64,000 bases of DNA, taken from the NCBI GenBank assembly GCA_029531795.1, contig JAPEIS010000001.1:3596001-3660000 (forward strand). The letters run 5' to 3'. Below the pieces are notes generated by a model. The model worked only from the letters and a program-made list of their open reading frames with translations, searched no databases and was not told the DNA's origin. Below, one piece after another: positions 45,001-54,597 of the stretch. Source of the DNA: Sclerotinia nivalis. Its lineage: Eukaryota; Ascomycota; Leotiomycetes; Helotiales; Sclerotiniaceae. Each line of letters begins with the position of its first letter. Within the stretch, counting starts at the first letter, position 1. The translations under genes were made by a program, and so were the position numbers.

Positions 45001-47211
45001 TTCCCTGGGGCGCTCAGGAACATCTTTTTCGTTGCTGTAGAAAGCATCTTGATATAAAACTGTGGGCAGGTTGAAGTTTGACATCGTTGAAGAAATAAGA
45101 TGGGCCGATGGGGGAGGTTGCTGGTGTGCTAATACTAGCGACCCAATGTCGCCTTCAAACCCGTCTTTAATTCTATTCAAAAGGTTATCCTGCGTAGAGG
45201 AGCGTAACCTTTGAGTCAGACTTGGCACTGTTGTATAGTTTGCCATGCTTGTCGTCTGAAACATGTTGTCTGCGGGTGATGGTGAAATAGCATGAAAAGA
45301 AACATGCTTCTTTACCATAGGAGTGTCTAGATCTCCAGAGCACTGGCTAAGCCTTATTATTGTGCTAGAATCGTGCGGATCTTTTGTCACAGGAAAATTG
45401 AGCGACTCTTGAGAGGAAAAATTAGCACTGGATGCTCTGAGACCCAGACTGCTTTGCTGCTCAGTATGGCCATTCCTCCACATTGGAGGTGTTGTAGGAG
45501 ACAATTGTGGTGAAGAATGAACCATTGTGCTTGACTTCCGTCTTTTCGCATCTGGGAATTCTCCTTGTAATTGTGATCTCTTAACTTCGAAATTGATGTC
45601 TTCGCCCCTATGATTGTGAATGGTATCATGGCCAAAATTAATCCGATCGGCTAATTGACTAATTTGTGCAGTTATGAAGGAGGAATCATCTTCTGTAGCG
45701 GGGACTCTCGGAGGGTGTACAGAACTGTGATAATTTTTGATTTCTTCAAGCTGCAACCCATCTGACGTAGTAGAGTCCTTACGAGATTCTTCACTAAATG
45801 TCACAGCAGTTTGAGGTTCAGATACTTTTTCGTCTACATGATCCCCTTTACGCTTTTGGGAAAGCTCTATCTCTCTCATCACATCTTCATCGGAATCGAA
45901 GTCGTCTTCAGTTCCATCTTGGTCAATTGCAAGTTCGGTATTACGATTTTCATCAACCTCACTTGCTCCGCGAGCCTCATATAAAGAGTGATGCTTCTGC
46001 TCCCCATACACGGATTGAAAAGCAGAACGAAGGTTTTCCGGGTACAAGTCTTCCACAGACTCAAGGCTGGTTTTAACAGAAGTCTCAAAGGGTATTGATT
46101 TGACGAAATCATTGAAAGACGGTTTTGAAGTGTCGCCTCTGTTCCGCTCCTCTTGTATCAACGTCTTGACCGTTTCCCTGTACTCGCTTTCATGTATCCA
46201 TCCACCATCCTGGGAATGTCGAGGGTCTGCTGACATTGAAAACATCACCTCAGGTGGAAATGGGCTGCTACCAGCCGGCGTATTTGGCATCTTGGACTTT
46301 CGGCGACGAGTTTCATCTTTCCAAAGGCCTGCCATACTCTGTACTAACTTTTCGTCGGTAGCATAGGAACTAAGTTTTTGACTGAAGTCATGGTGAAGAG
46401 GGCGTGGCTTGATATTTCGCCTATTAAGAATATCTTGGACGCAGATATCAACTTCTAATGAACAATGGCTGACCCTAGGTAGGAATGTGTCATTTGTGAT
46501 GAGTTGACCAGGTATTGAGCGGTCATGCCAAAGATGCATTGACGATGATATTTCCTCATATAGAGGCACCGGACCTCGGAATGTTGCCTTGCTAGTATCG
46601 ATATATCCACACCCATACAAATTGTAGTCAACCATCCACTGTAGAAGAAATTGAAGATGTGCCTCATATGGTTGAAAAACTCGCTTCATAATGGTACCTT
46701 GCCGCAAGAGGTCCGCGAGACGCGTCATTACCATGGGATCCAACATGTAGATCTTAAGATAGAAGCGATACCCAACATGGAAACCATAGAATGGAACCGC
46801 TTTTACTAAGGTAATACGTGCGACGAACTTGGCATTTCCATCATATGCATTGCGCCGGTAACTCACAGCCAGAGCATAATCAATTGAAAGATGAAGTCTG
46901 TGAATATAACTTCCAACTAAACGTGTGTCAGTAATGAAAACAACCCTTGGGATATCAAACAAAGCCAAACCTTCGTCAGAATTGAGGGCACCTTCATATT
47001 CGATATATAAGTAAGGAAAGGCACCATGGATATGTGCGCAAACCTTCTGGCCGGTTTCTGTCGAGCCAAAAATCCTAATGACAGGTATTTTTGGCTCTTT
47101 ATGAAGCTCAGAACTTTGGACATTCTGTTTCAATTGAGGATCAAACTGAGTTGGCGTAGCTTGATAATGATCAATGCAATTAAGACGTACTCGGAAGAGG
47201 TCCATGGCCAT
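42040..47211 (-). CDS. REV3: DNA polymerase zeta catalytic subunit
   Basis: A B-family polymerase that extends DNA past lesions with Rev7 and the Pol31/Pol32 subunits, giving mutagenic bypass in the nucleus. One uninterrupted frame encodes 1723 residues, longer than yeast Rev3. Order: N-terminal B-family domain (MDLFRVRLNCIDHYQ onward), a long Ser/acidic central region (about 300-720), a degenerate exonuclease-like domain (about 890-1060), then the polymerase core: DFQSLYPS near 1180 (motif A), KLIANVTYGYTSASFSG near 1295 (motif B), YGDTDS near 1345 (motif C). Two cysteine clusters end it: CLVC...CPQC (about 1617) and CQTC...CDSKDC (about 1658), the latter an iron-sulphur site. Translation may start at Met1 or Met3. 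Confidence 0.97.
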   Translation of the reverse strand: MAMDLFRVRLNCIDHYQATPTQFDPQLKQNVQSSELHKEPKIPVIRIFGSTETGQKVCAHIHGAFPYLYIEYEGALNSDEGLALFDIPRVVFITDTRLVGSYIHRLHLSIDYALAVSYRRNAYDGNAKFVARITLVKAVPFYGFHVGYRFYLKIYMLDPMVMTRLADLLRQGTIMKRVFQPYEAHLQFLLQWMVDYNLYGCGYIDTSKATFRGPVPLYEEISSSMHLWHDRSIPGQLITNDTFLPRVSHCSLEVDICVQDILNRRNIKPRPLHHDFSQKLSSYATDEKLVQSMAGLWKDETRRRKSKMPNTPAGSSPFPPEVMFSMSADPRHSQDGGWIHESEYRETVKTLIQEERNRGDTSKPSFNDFVKSIPFETSVKTSLESVEDLYPENLRSAFQSVYGEQKHHSLYEARGASEVDENRNTELAIDQDGTEDDFDSDEDVMREIELSQKRKGDHVDEKVSEPQTAVTFSEESRKDSTTSDGLQLEEIKNYHSSVHPPRVPATEDDSSFITAQISQLADRINFGHDTIHNHRGEDINFEVKRSQLQGEFPDAKRRKSSTMVHSSPQLSPTTPPMWRNGHTEQQSSLGLRASSANFSSQESLNFPVTKDPHDSSTIIRLSQCSGDLDTPMVKKHVSFHAISPSPADNMFQTTSMANYTTVPSLTQRLRSSTQDNLLNRIKDGFEGDIGSLVLAHQQPPPSAHLISSTMSNFNLPTVLYQDAFYSNEKDVPERPREWAGREFKLGSTSIPFLPDFDPSATSDATFGLRPVVLPDKTKDEEVYHRRRRECSLRVWTFAETPPTYADVHCWARNETLRLGNESGNSKRGTPSKSSVSNRRKEAKLSQIDGPTQKNKHGFKYTQNEKTVNIQREAQYMSVMSLEVHVNTRGSFVPNLEEDEIQCIFFCFQADDDGTEGSPSQLGIAVLSANNDNISERISNQVPFEVHVESSELDLLIRMVGIVREYDPDILTGFEVHGESWGYLIERARVKYDYDLCDEFSRMKAQSHGRFGKDNDKWGFNNTSTIRVTGRHMINIWRAMRAELNLLQYTLENVAFHLLHRRIPHYTWADLSSWYTYGSAQDLSKVLTHYVSRVQLDLEILEQNELISRTSEQARLLGVDFFSVFSRGSQFKVESLMFRIAKPENFMLISPSRKQVGGQNALECLPLVMEPQSAFYSSPLLVLDFQSLYPSVMIAYNYCYSTYLGRVENWRGTNKMGFTEYTREDRLLELLKDHINISPNGMMYAKPNIRKSLLAKMLGEILETRVMVKSGMKLDKEDKALQRLLNNRQLALKLIANVTYGYTSASFSGRMPCSEIADSIVQTGRETLERAIALIHSVKRWGAEVVYGDTDSLFVYLKGRSKDEAFDIGNEIAKTVTNMNPRPIKLKFEKVYLPCVLLAKKRYVGFKYEDRSQIEPDFDAKGIETVRRDGTPAEQKIEERALKILFRTADLSQVKSYFQEQCEKIMKGSVSIQDFCFAREVKLGTYSDKGPPPPGALISTKKMLEDARAEPQYGERVPYVVVTGAPGARLIDRCVAPEDLLNNDHSELDAEYYISKNLIPPLERIFNLMGANVRSWYDEMPKVQRVRRIEMNFGQGKLKELGINKKTLESYMKSSSCLVCKDKLETEGFLCPQCHSNASESMLSLQTRLKIEEKKFLDIQSICQTCSGLSPLEEVKCDSKDCPVFYTRVKQRVRLKTERASVVPAMQALSATDGTEVDFTGLEW

Positions 47212-47721
47212 GGCAAATTGAAAGTGTTAGGATGGAGGTACCCAGCGAGAGTCGAGATTATCAGTTTTCATGACTTCTCATTTCTCATTCTACATTCAAG
47301 TATAATAAGAGACTGTAGGAATTTACTGTTTTCCGAGTTTTACCTTCATTTCTTTCTCATACCGGACTTGAGTGGCGCGAACGTGAAAACGGACGCGAAA
47401 CGCCAAGTCACGGGAGGGCTGATCTAGGTTGCTGACAAATCATAATATCAGCAATTTCTTGTCTTGTCCAAGTGCACGGCCCTTTTTAATTCGTCAGTTC
47501 CAGATGCAATCACCCTAATCGATTATCATTATCGTATTATCGAGGTAGTAACTTAATCGCACTTATTTCAGGCATATTATCTGCTCCTGTGACTGACATC
47601 AAGATCTGGTGCAATCGGATTCCGGATTCAGCAATCACATTGGAAAGACTGGCTCTTCTGTCATTTTGTTCTACTCAGGCACCCGCCCGTCTTCTAGCAG
47701 TGGGAGCTACAAATCTTCAAA
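47212..47721. promoter_or_regulatory. shared promoter region between REV3 and SLU7
   Basis: REV3 (-) and SLU7 (+) are divergent, with 510 bases between start codons. The region has no coding sequence. It must contain both promoters and 5' untranslated regions. No specific factor site is claimed. Confidence 0.65.
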
Positions 47722-48993
47722 ATGCCTCCCCCAGGTACGCAGCCTCGAAAGCCAGAGCAATCTGCAGCAAATAAGGATCAGAATGAGTATATTCCGGCTT
47801 TCATTGCAAAGAAGCCATTTTATATCGGTGACGACGATAACACCGATTATCTCGAGCATCAACGTCTTCAAAAAGCCCAATCAGACCAGTCAAAATGGTA
47901 TGATCGTGGAAAGAAATTGGGTCCGGCAGCCACCAAATTTCGAAAAGGCGCATGCGAAAATTGTGGGGCAATGACACACAAGGCTAAAGACTGTTTGAAC
48001 AGACCTAGAGCGAAAGGCGCCAAATGGACCGGAAAAGATATACAGGCAGATGAAGTTGTACAGGACGTTGATCTGGGATGGGATGCGAAGCGGGACCGAT
48101 GGAATGGATACGATGCGAAAGAGTACAAGGCTATCACAGATGAGTACGCGCAGCTAGAAGAGTTAAAGAAACAAGTACAGAAGGGCGGTGACAAGGATGG
48201 AGAAGAGGCTAGTGAGGATGGCGAGGATGGCGAGGATGACGGCGCAAAATACGCAGAGGAATCAGATATGGGCAGACATCAAAGTACATCGACGAGACAG
48301 CTGAGAATCCGCGAGGACACGGCGAAATATCTTTTGAATCTGGACCTGGATTCGGCCAAGTACGATCCGAAGACCAGATCTATGGTTGACAGTGGGGCGA
48401 CTGCTGATACTGCTGCTGCGCTGGTCGCGGAAGAAGGATTCTTGAAAGCTTCTGGAGATGCCGCCGAATTTGAGAAGGCGCAGAAGTACGCCTGGGAGTC
48501 GCAAGAAAAGGCAGGAGATACAAAACAACATTTACAAGCAAACCCTACTTCTGGTGAGTACTATCGAAGAAAGGAGAAGGAAGAGGCGGAAACCAAACGA
48601 CAGGCGCATAAGAAAATGCTTTTGGAGAAATACGGTGGAGACAGTAACCCTACGGCTGCAAAACTCAGGGATGCAGCCGTCATGGAGTCCGAAAAGTACG
48701 TGGAATACGATGAAATGGGTGGCATCAAAGGAGCACCGAAAGCCTCAGCGAAATCGAAATATCCCGAGGACATTTTCCCCAACAACCATATCTCTGTATG
48801 GGGAAGCTGGTGGTCTAATTTTAAGTGGGGCTACTCCTGTTGTCATTCATTAGTCAAAAATAGTTACTGTGTTGGGGAGGCAGGAAAAGGAGCCAAGCGC
48901 ACAGCGGAAGAGATGCTCTCGGGCGTTTCTGAGGATACGGATGGAGGGAAGAAGAGATGTATAGTTCAAGAGAAAGAACCGGGAATAGTCTAA
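47722..48993 (+). CDS. SLU7: pre-mRNA splicing factor Slu7
   Basis: Slu7 acts in the second step of splicing, helping choice of the 3' splice site. The gene is intronless here and encodes 423 residues. The N-terminus has [20 protein letters not shown] zinc knuckle sits at residues 78-91 (C78, C81, H86, C91). Further family signatures are [40 protein letters not shown], and near the C-terminus [18 protein letters not shown] with [17 protein letters not shown]. An acidic stretch ([14 protein letters not shown]) lies mid-protein. The start context CAAAATG is good, and the length fits the fungal family. Confidence 0.96.
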   Translation: MPPPGTQPRKPEQSAANKDQNEYIPAFIAKKPFYIGDDDNTDYLEHQRLQKAQSDQSKWYDRGKKLGPAATKFRKGACENCGAMTHKAKDCLNRPRAKGAKWTGKDIQADEVVQDVDLGWDAKRDRWNGYDAKEYKAITDEYAQLEELKKQVQKGGDKDGEEASEDGEDGEDDGAKYAEESDMGRHQSTSTRQLRIREDTAKYLLNLDLDSAKYDPKTRSMVDSGATADTAAALVAEEGFLKASGDAAEFEKAQKYAWESQEKAGDTKQHLQANPTSGEYYRRKEKEEAETKRQAHKKMLLEKYGGDSNPTAAKLRDAAVMESEKYVEYDEMGGIKGAPKASAKSKYPEDIFPNNHISVWGSWWSNFKWGYSCCHSLVKNSYCVGEAGKGAKRTAEEMLSGVSEDTDGGKKRCIVQEKEPGIV

Positions 48994-50108
48994 TCATAAT
49001 AATTCTACCGTTGAATGTCGCAGTTTAATTTTAACAATCAAATGTCCACTTTGAAGTCTTACCACACTTTTCAATGTACATTCCAATTCATGCCTTTCAA
49101 TGTCCTAATTCAGTTTGGACAATCATATGGTCCTTCAGGCTTATATGCTTCTCAATATCGCAATGCAAGTCTGATAATTAATTGTCTTTCAGGTTTAGAT
49201 GTTTAGAGTTTGGAAAGGAGTACTAAATATGTTTTAGTGTGCGGTTTGTTTCCTTCATCATGTATGTGCTAGCTAATGGAACATGAGGATATACATGCTC
49301 CTCTGTCTGCGTATATCGATTCGATATTCAATCCATTTTGAGAGTAATAAAAGGATAGTATCAGCATCGGCCTGCCTTTTCGCTGGTGGAAAGATACCTA
49401 TGTAATAATCTATACAAAACATGAGCCAAACAGTCGGGCCGTAACATTAAGAAATCGAGCAAAGGGGAAGGCATCTGTCTGGCAACGGAGCCGAGGAAAA
49501 ATCCAAGAATTCGAAACAGAGGCTCTGCCAATCCTTTCGAGATGAGAAAAAAAGTCCACACAAGTACAAGAATGTTTTTACTGGAGATGGGAAGGAGGGA
49601 ATTTACATTGGTTAGTATGCTTTTCAGAACATCATTGAGTGATGCCAGGGAAGTTAAGGAAAAATTGCAAGAATATAGTCCAAATTATATTCGGTTGGAA
49701 GAGGCTGGCAACCGAAAATATCGACTTTGGGTGTGCGAGTTCTATTCAAACATTAAAAATAAACACCACCCTTCACTTGCCCAATTACACCTACCTTGAC
49801 TTGAGAGTGGCACAAAAAGTAGATAACTTACGAGATTTGGATAGGCCAATGTCATTATCAATTTTGACCATGAAAATAACATTCAACTTGTTGTCGATCA
49901 AAGTCACGTATCATAATTGTGGATAAGCCGTAAGATAACAAAGGAGTCATTAAAAAAAGTACTCATTAATTCATCATGGAATGCGGCTTTTATTGTACAG
50001 CTTGACGCTGCAGATGTCTGCTTTACATGTTGTAACCTGCCCTAACCCCTGCTCAAGAGTGCCCCTCATGATGTAGATAGGAAAGATTTTGGTATCAAAA
50101 TGGTTCCT
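48994..50108. other. intergenic between SLU7 and RPS9 3' ends, no gene seen
   Basis: Convergent 3' ends. Short frames (49542-49926) are not protein-like. Confidence 0.5.
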
Positions 50109-51007
50109 CTATTCCTCATCCTCTTCCTCGGCATCGTCATCCTTCTTCTCGGAAGCCTTGGCCTTCTTTCTGCGGACACGTCCTGGACGTCCACCACCGA
50201 ATGGCGAGCTCAATGCGAAGTCGATGTGCTTTTGGGAGTCGAGACGGACAACGAAGGATGGGACGTTGACGATTTGCTTACCAACACGGATGTGTCTTTG
50301 ACGGATGAGGACACGAGCGTGGTGGATGGACTTGGCGAGACCGAGCTTGTAGACACAAGTTTGAAGACGACGCTCCATGAAATCCTCAATCTTCAAGGCC
50401 AAAACGTAATCGAGCTTCATGCGGGCTTCATCGAGGACACCGACACGGACGAGACGACGAATGAGGGCGTTACCTTCGAAAAGTCTCTTTGGGTCCTTCT
50501 CGTCGAGGGTGAGCAATTGACTAAAATACATTAGCACATTGTAAACTTCCACAAATCGAAAGGTTTAAGTACCGGGCAGCACGACGGATCTTGGAAAGAG
50601 TCAACTGGACACGCCAGACCTCACGCTTGTTGCGGAGACCATACTCTCCAACAATCTTCAATTCGGAGTCCCTAAGGAATAATCAGTGACATGAACAGAG
50701 CAAGCTCTAGAACAGTGGTCCACTTACAAACGAGCACTCTCGAAGCTATAAAATGGTTAGCAGAAGTCGGAATGCGCAGCAGAATCGTTGAGAGAATACT
50801 TACGGACGACGTGGGACCTTTGCGGTCTTGGAGTATGAACGACTGTTTGAAATATTAGCAAATGAACTCAATGGGCCTGATTGCGACTTGGGTCATGTTC
50901 CCAAAGTAATTCAATTCAGGCCAGAGAAATTCAGACAAATTCGAGATAACTCAAATAAATCTGAAGCCTCAAAATATGGAATTGATCTATAATACTCACG
51001 GGGCCAT
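50109..51007 (-). CDS. RPS9: 40S ribosomal protein S9 (uS4)
   Basis: A small-subunit protein that binds 18S rRNA early in assembly and lies at the mRNA entry side. Five exons (51007-51000, 50842-50804, 50745-50728, 50671-50573, 50520-50109) give 576 coding bases and 191 residues, close to the usual S9 length. All introns are GT-AG. The exons join as [34 protein letters not shown]...KIRRAAR and [23 protein letters not shown]. The S4 RNA-binding domain is at about 108-170 ([40 protein letters not shown]), and the tail is Lys/Glu/Asp-rich. Several tiny exons at the 5' end are common for fungal ribosomal protein genes. Confidence 0.97.
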
Positions 51008-51277
51008 TTTTGCTGATACGTCGAACGGCTCTTGTCGATTGTCGTGTGAGGTTGTTGATCGCTGGTTGTAAATTTTGTTCCAGTAATTTTTCGAGGTTCC
51101 CGCACGAAGTTAGGGCATTTGACCCGTGCTACTACCAAAATGGGAAGGCGCAAAATTAAGCGAAAGATTGTTGAAAGTTTGAGTTGCCGATACCAGCATC
51201 AACTTGGAGAAGAAAGATTATCGACAAATTCTGAATAACTTCGACCTCCCCTCGAATACCCATCCTACATCGACAAA
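51008..51277. promoter_or_regulatory. compact bidirectional promoter of RPS9 and RPL21
   Basis: Only 270 bases separate the two start codons of oppositely transcribed ribosomal protein genes. One TTAGGG lies at 51110-51115, a word bound by Tbf1-type factors at ribosomal protein promoters in some fungi. One copy is weak evidence. Joint regulation is inferred from the layout. Confidence 0.6.
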
Positions 51278-52053
51278 ATGGGTCACCCAGCAGGTCTCCG
51301 CGCCGGTACTCGGGTAAGTTCTCAATTTTTTCAATTGTAGCCTCCTGAGAGGATTTCTACGGCCACGGCTTCGAACTCGATGCGGCGACGATGTTTTGGA
51401 GTTTTGGAGCAATAACTAATTCATTTGCAGTATGCATTCAGCAGAAACTTCAAGGATCATGGTATGATCAAGTTGTCGACCTACTTGCGCCAATACAAGT
51501 ATGTAGAAGTCCATATCTTGCGAACTTCACTTTGTCGCAAAATACTAATATATTTGTAGGGTCGGTGACATTGTTGATATCAAGGCAAACGGTGCCGTCC
51601 AAAAGGGGTTAGTGAAAATCATCAATTACACCTGCACACTCTAGGAGGAATTGAAATAGCGATCCGCGAGAAGAGGGATTGTGGATTTTGGAGGACGAGC
51701 TTATATACTGACTTCTGTTTAGTATGCCCCACAAGGTTTACCACGGAAAGACTGGTGTCGTCTACAACGTTACCAAGAGCGCCGTTGGTGTCATCATCTA
51801 CAAGAAGGTCAAGCACAGATACATCGAGAAGCGTGTCAACCTCCGTATTGAGCACGTTTCCCTCTCCCGCTCAAGAGAGGAGTTCGTCCGCAGAGTCAAG
51901 AAGAACGCCGAGTTGAAGAAGCAATCGAAGACCGACGGTACCCACGTTCACTTGAAGAGACAACCAGCTATGCCAAGAGAAGCCAGAACCATTTCGATGA
52001 AGGATAACGTACCAGAGACAATTGTGCCAATCGCATACGAGACGACCATCTAA
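51278..52053 (+). CDS. RPL21: 60S ribosomal protein L21 (eL21)
   Basis: A large-subunit ribosomal protein. Four exons (51278-51313, 51431-51498, 51560-51607, 51723-52053) give 483 coding bases and 160 residues, the usual L21 length. All introns are GT-AG. The joined N-terminus reads [20 protein letters not shown], then [19 protein letters not shown], and [24 protein letters not shown] with the KOW-like fold typical of eL21. The C-terminus ends [13 protein letters not shown]. It is divergent from RPS9. Confidence 0.97.
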
Positions 52054-53399
52054 GCTTTGGGCTGGGGTTTGTTTGGGTTTCTTTGCGGGATATGATACAA
52101 TGAGGGTCAGAGGCTTCTAGCGTTGCATGATACAAAATAAATATGTGCAATACCTTCAAGAATCTGATAGGTTTCCAAAAAGCGTTCGATATCATGCATG
52201 GTCATGTGTTTGCAGCAAGATTTTGGTGAACGACGAATATTTCCATTTCCATTTCTTTTTCTCTCATTCCCCACATCGTGTCGGAGCCGTATTTGTCACG
52301 CTTAGGTAGAAGGTTTCCCACTTCTTCGAAGCCCTCACAAGTGCTCCAAGAACAACCCAAATCGAGTTTTGTCGTTTTGATCATCCAGAATCTCCCATGT
52401 TCTGGATGCAGACTTATTTGAATACATTACAATTTCCACCCTTCGTCGTTAATTTTACTGGGAAGTGTCACTAAACAAATATACGATCAGTACCATGATG
52501 GCCATATCACGATGTCGCTGAGAAATAGGTATAGTCTTGTTTCGCATTTCTAACCTTGGAGTAAGTGTTAAGAGAATGAAAGTTTTACAACTACTTTTTT
52601 TGATCCTTGGCATCAAATGATGGTGATATGAGTGAGAATAAGTAGATGTCAGTTGATAACATATTTTCCCTGGATGTGCATATGGGTATCCAAAACTGTA
52701 CTCCACACATTGGTGGTGTCTGATCTACATCTGGCACCTGCCATGACTGTGCACAGGATGTAATCGGTAGTGGCCGAGGATGCGAGAAAGATGCAGCCGC
52801 GCAAAGCTATCCCTTGGTGCTTAAACGTGCGGGGGGCACAGCATAGCCACAGTAAGAATTTGATGGAAGCGCGTATCTTGTAGACCCATCAATCACATAC
52901 CTAATAATAAGCATGGAAGAATTACCTACACGAGCTAAACGAGATTTATGGTTCTGGCAAGGATACTTGTAATGAAAGTGCCACCAGTGTTCTCTCGAAG
53001 AGAACGAGTTGCCATTGTAGATCTAGAATAGAATAGACAGATATCAAAAAGCCAGATGTTGGTTTTGATGGAGTAAGTGATTTCAAGGATTGCAAGAAAC
53101 TTAACATGAGGGCAATCCGGGTAAAGAAGAAACGCGAGGAAATGCGAGACAAACAGATTCGGGGCTCACTGAGTTCAGACCTTCCTTAAAAAGCTAATCC
53201 CTGGCTTGGTATCCTTCATCTGATGATAAGCCTGATGATAAGCGACAGCTGACACGGTGACACGACACGACACAGAAGGTAGGAGGTAGAGTAGGGAGTA
53301 GGGGAATAAAAGTAAAAGTAAAGTCTTGGGGCTTGCTTACAAGGATGGGTTTATTGATCATCAATAGGTATTCCGTACTCCGTACTCGTATCAGTATTA

Positions 53400-53470
53400 A
53401 GAATCTGGAATCTGAAATCTGAAATCTAAAATCTGATCTGATCTGAAATACGAAAACGGAATCTGAGATC
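53400..53470. repeat. AATCTGA short tandem repeat
   Basis: Repeated GAATCTG/AAATCTG/ATCTGATCTG units over about 70 bases. Confidence 0.7.
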
Positions 53471-53904
53471 TTTCGTAACGGCAATCGGTGTATACAGTTA
53501 TCGTTCGTTCGTTCGCACATGTTCTTGTTCTAATCATTCGGAATGGTAGGTATGCACTCCGTCGATATGTCCCCCTCTCTTCAATGACCCCTAAAAGAAA
53601 TGCGGAGTACGGAGTGCATCGGAATAAGTCACATTACTTGCGCATTCGATTCCTTATTATGTTTATTATGCAGTTAGAGAACATTTAATGAAAAGTCATA
53701 AATTAAATATGCCAACTCGATAGTTCCTTTTAACCCCCTTTCCCCCCCAAGTGAAATTGCAACCTATTTAAATGAAATTTCAGCTGTGATGAATGTCTTT
53801 TGTATACTTTACTTTTAGTGTTCTAATAATGGTTGAAGTATCATTCAAATTGAATTGTATACCAGGTATGTGTGTCTCTGCGTCTTTGCCTACCTAAGTA
53901 ATTG

Positions 53905-54010
53905 ATTTCTCTTTTCTATTCTCTCTTTTCTCTTTTCTCTTTTCTTTTTCTTTTTCTTTTTCTTTTTTCCCTGCTTTTCCCTTTTTTTCCCTCTTTTTCC
54001 CTTTTTTCAT
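53905..54010. repeat. pyrimidine tract (CT-rich)
   Basis: About 100 bases of almost pure TTTTC/TCTTTT on the + strand, about 590 bases before the possible first ATG of the SEC2-like gene. Such tracts are frequent in promoters of filamentous fungi. Confidence 0.6.
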
Positions 54011-54597
54011 ATGCCGTTTAGGTAGGATTTTGATTGGGTAGTATTCAGCGTTTAAAACGTATGACGCCGCGCCGTTTTCCTTTCCTGGCGAATCCAGAAA
54101 ATCTGATTATCGGGAAACTCACAATCCGACGAATCCAATTACTGACTGTCATTAATCCATCATTTTACTTTTTATTTCTCTTAACCCTTTGATCTCTCAA
54201 CCCAACTCTATTTGCAACTTTCACGATATAACAATTATTACACTGCAGTACTTTTGCTTCTCTTTTTTCTTCTTTTTCTTCCTTTTCTTCTCCTTCTTCT
54301 CCTTCTTTCTTCTTCTTCTTCTTTTACTATAATAATCCTTACATTCATTCCCTCCTTTTTTTTCTCCCTTTTATACTTTACCACTTTACCACTTCAATAC
54401 CTTTTTTCTATATTTCACGATATCAATACGTAAAAGCATCAACAAAAAGATTCCGAAAGTTCGATGTACCTTCCTGGTTAGGTACATTTATTTACTGCCG
54501 CTAATCTACTGCCTACTACGTAATAATCGTGAACTCCGATTTCTTTGGCGGCTTTCTAATCAGGAAACGAGGCTCTAAGCCTCTTCAAAGAACCCAA

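Larger units (their letters stand above)
52054..54597. other. long intergenic region upstream of SEC2-like gene
   Basis: No gene seen in 2.5 kb. It contains an AATCTGA-type short repeat (53400-53470), two inverted copies of ACTCCGTACTC (within 53373-53387 and 53603-53615) and a long pyrimidine tract (about 53905-54010). These would lie in the promoter or long 5' region of the next gene. Confidence 0.5.
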
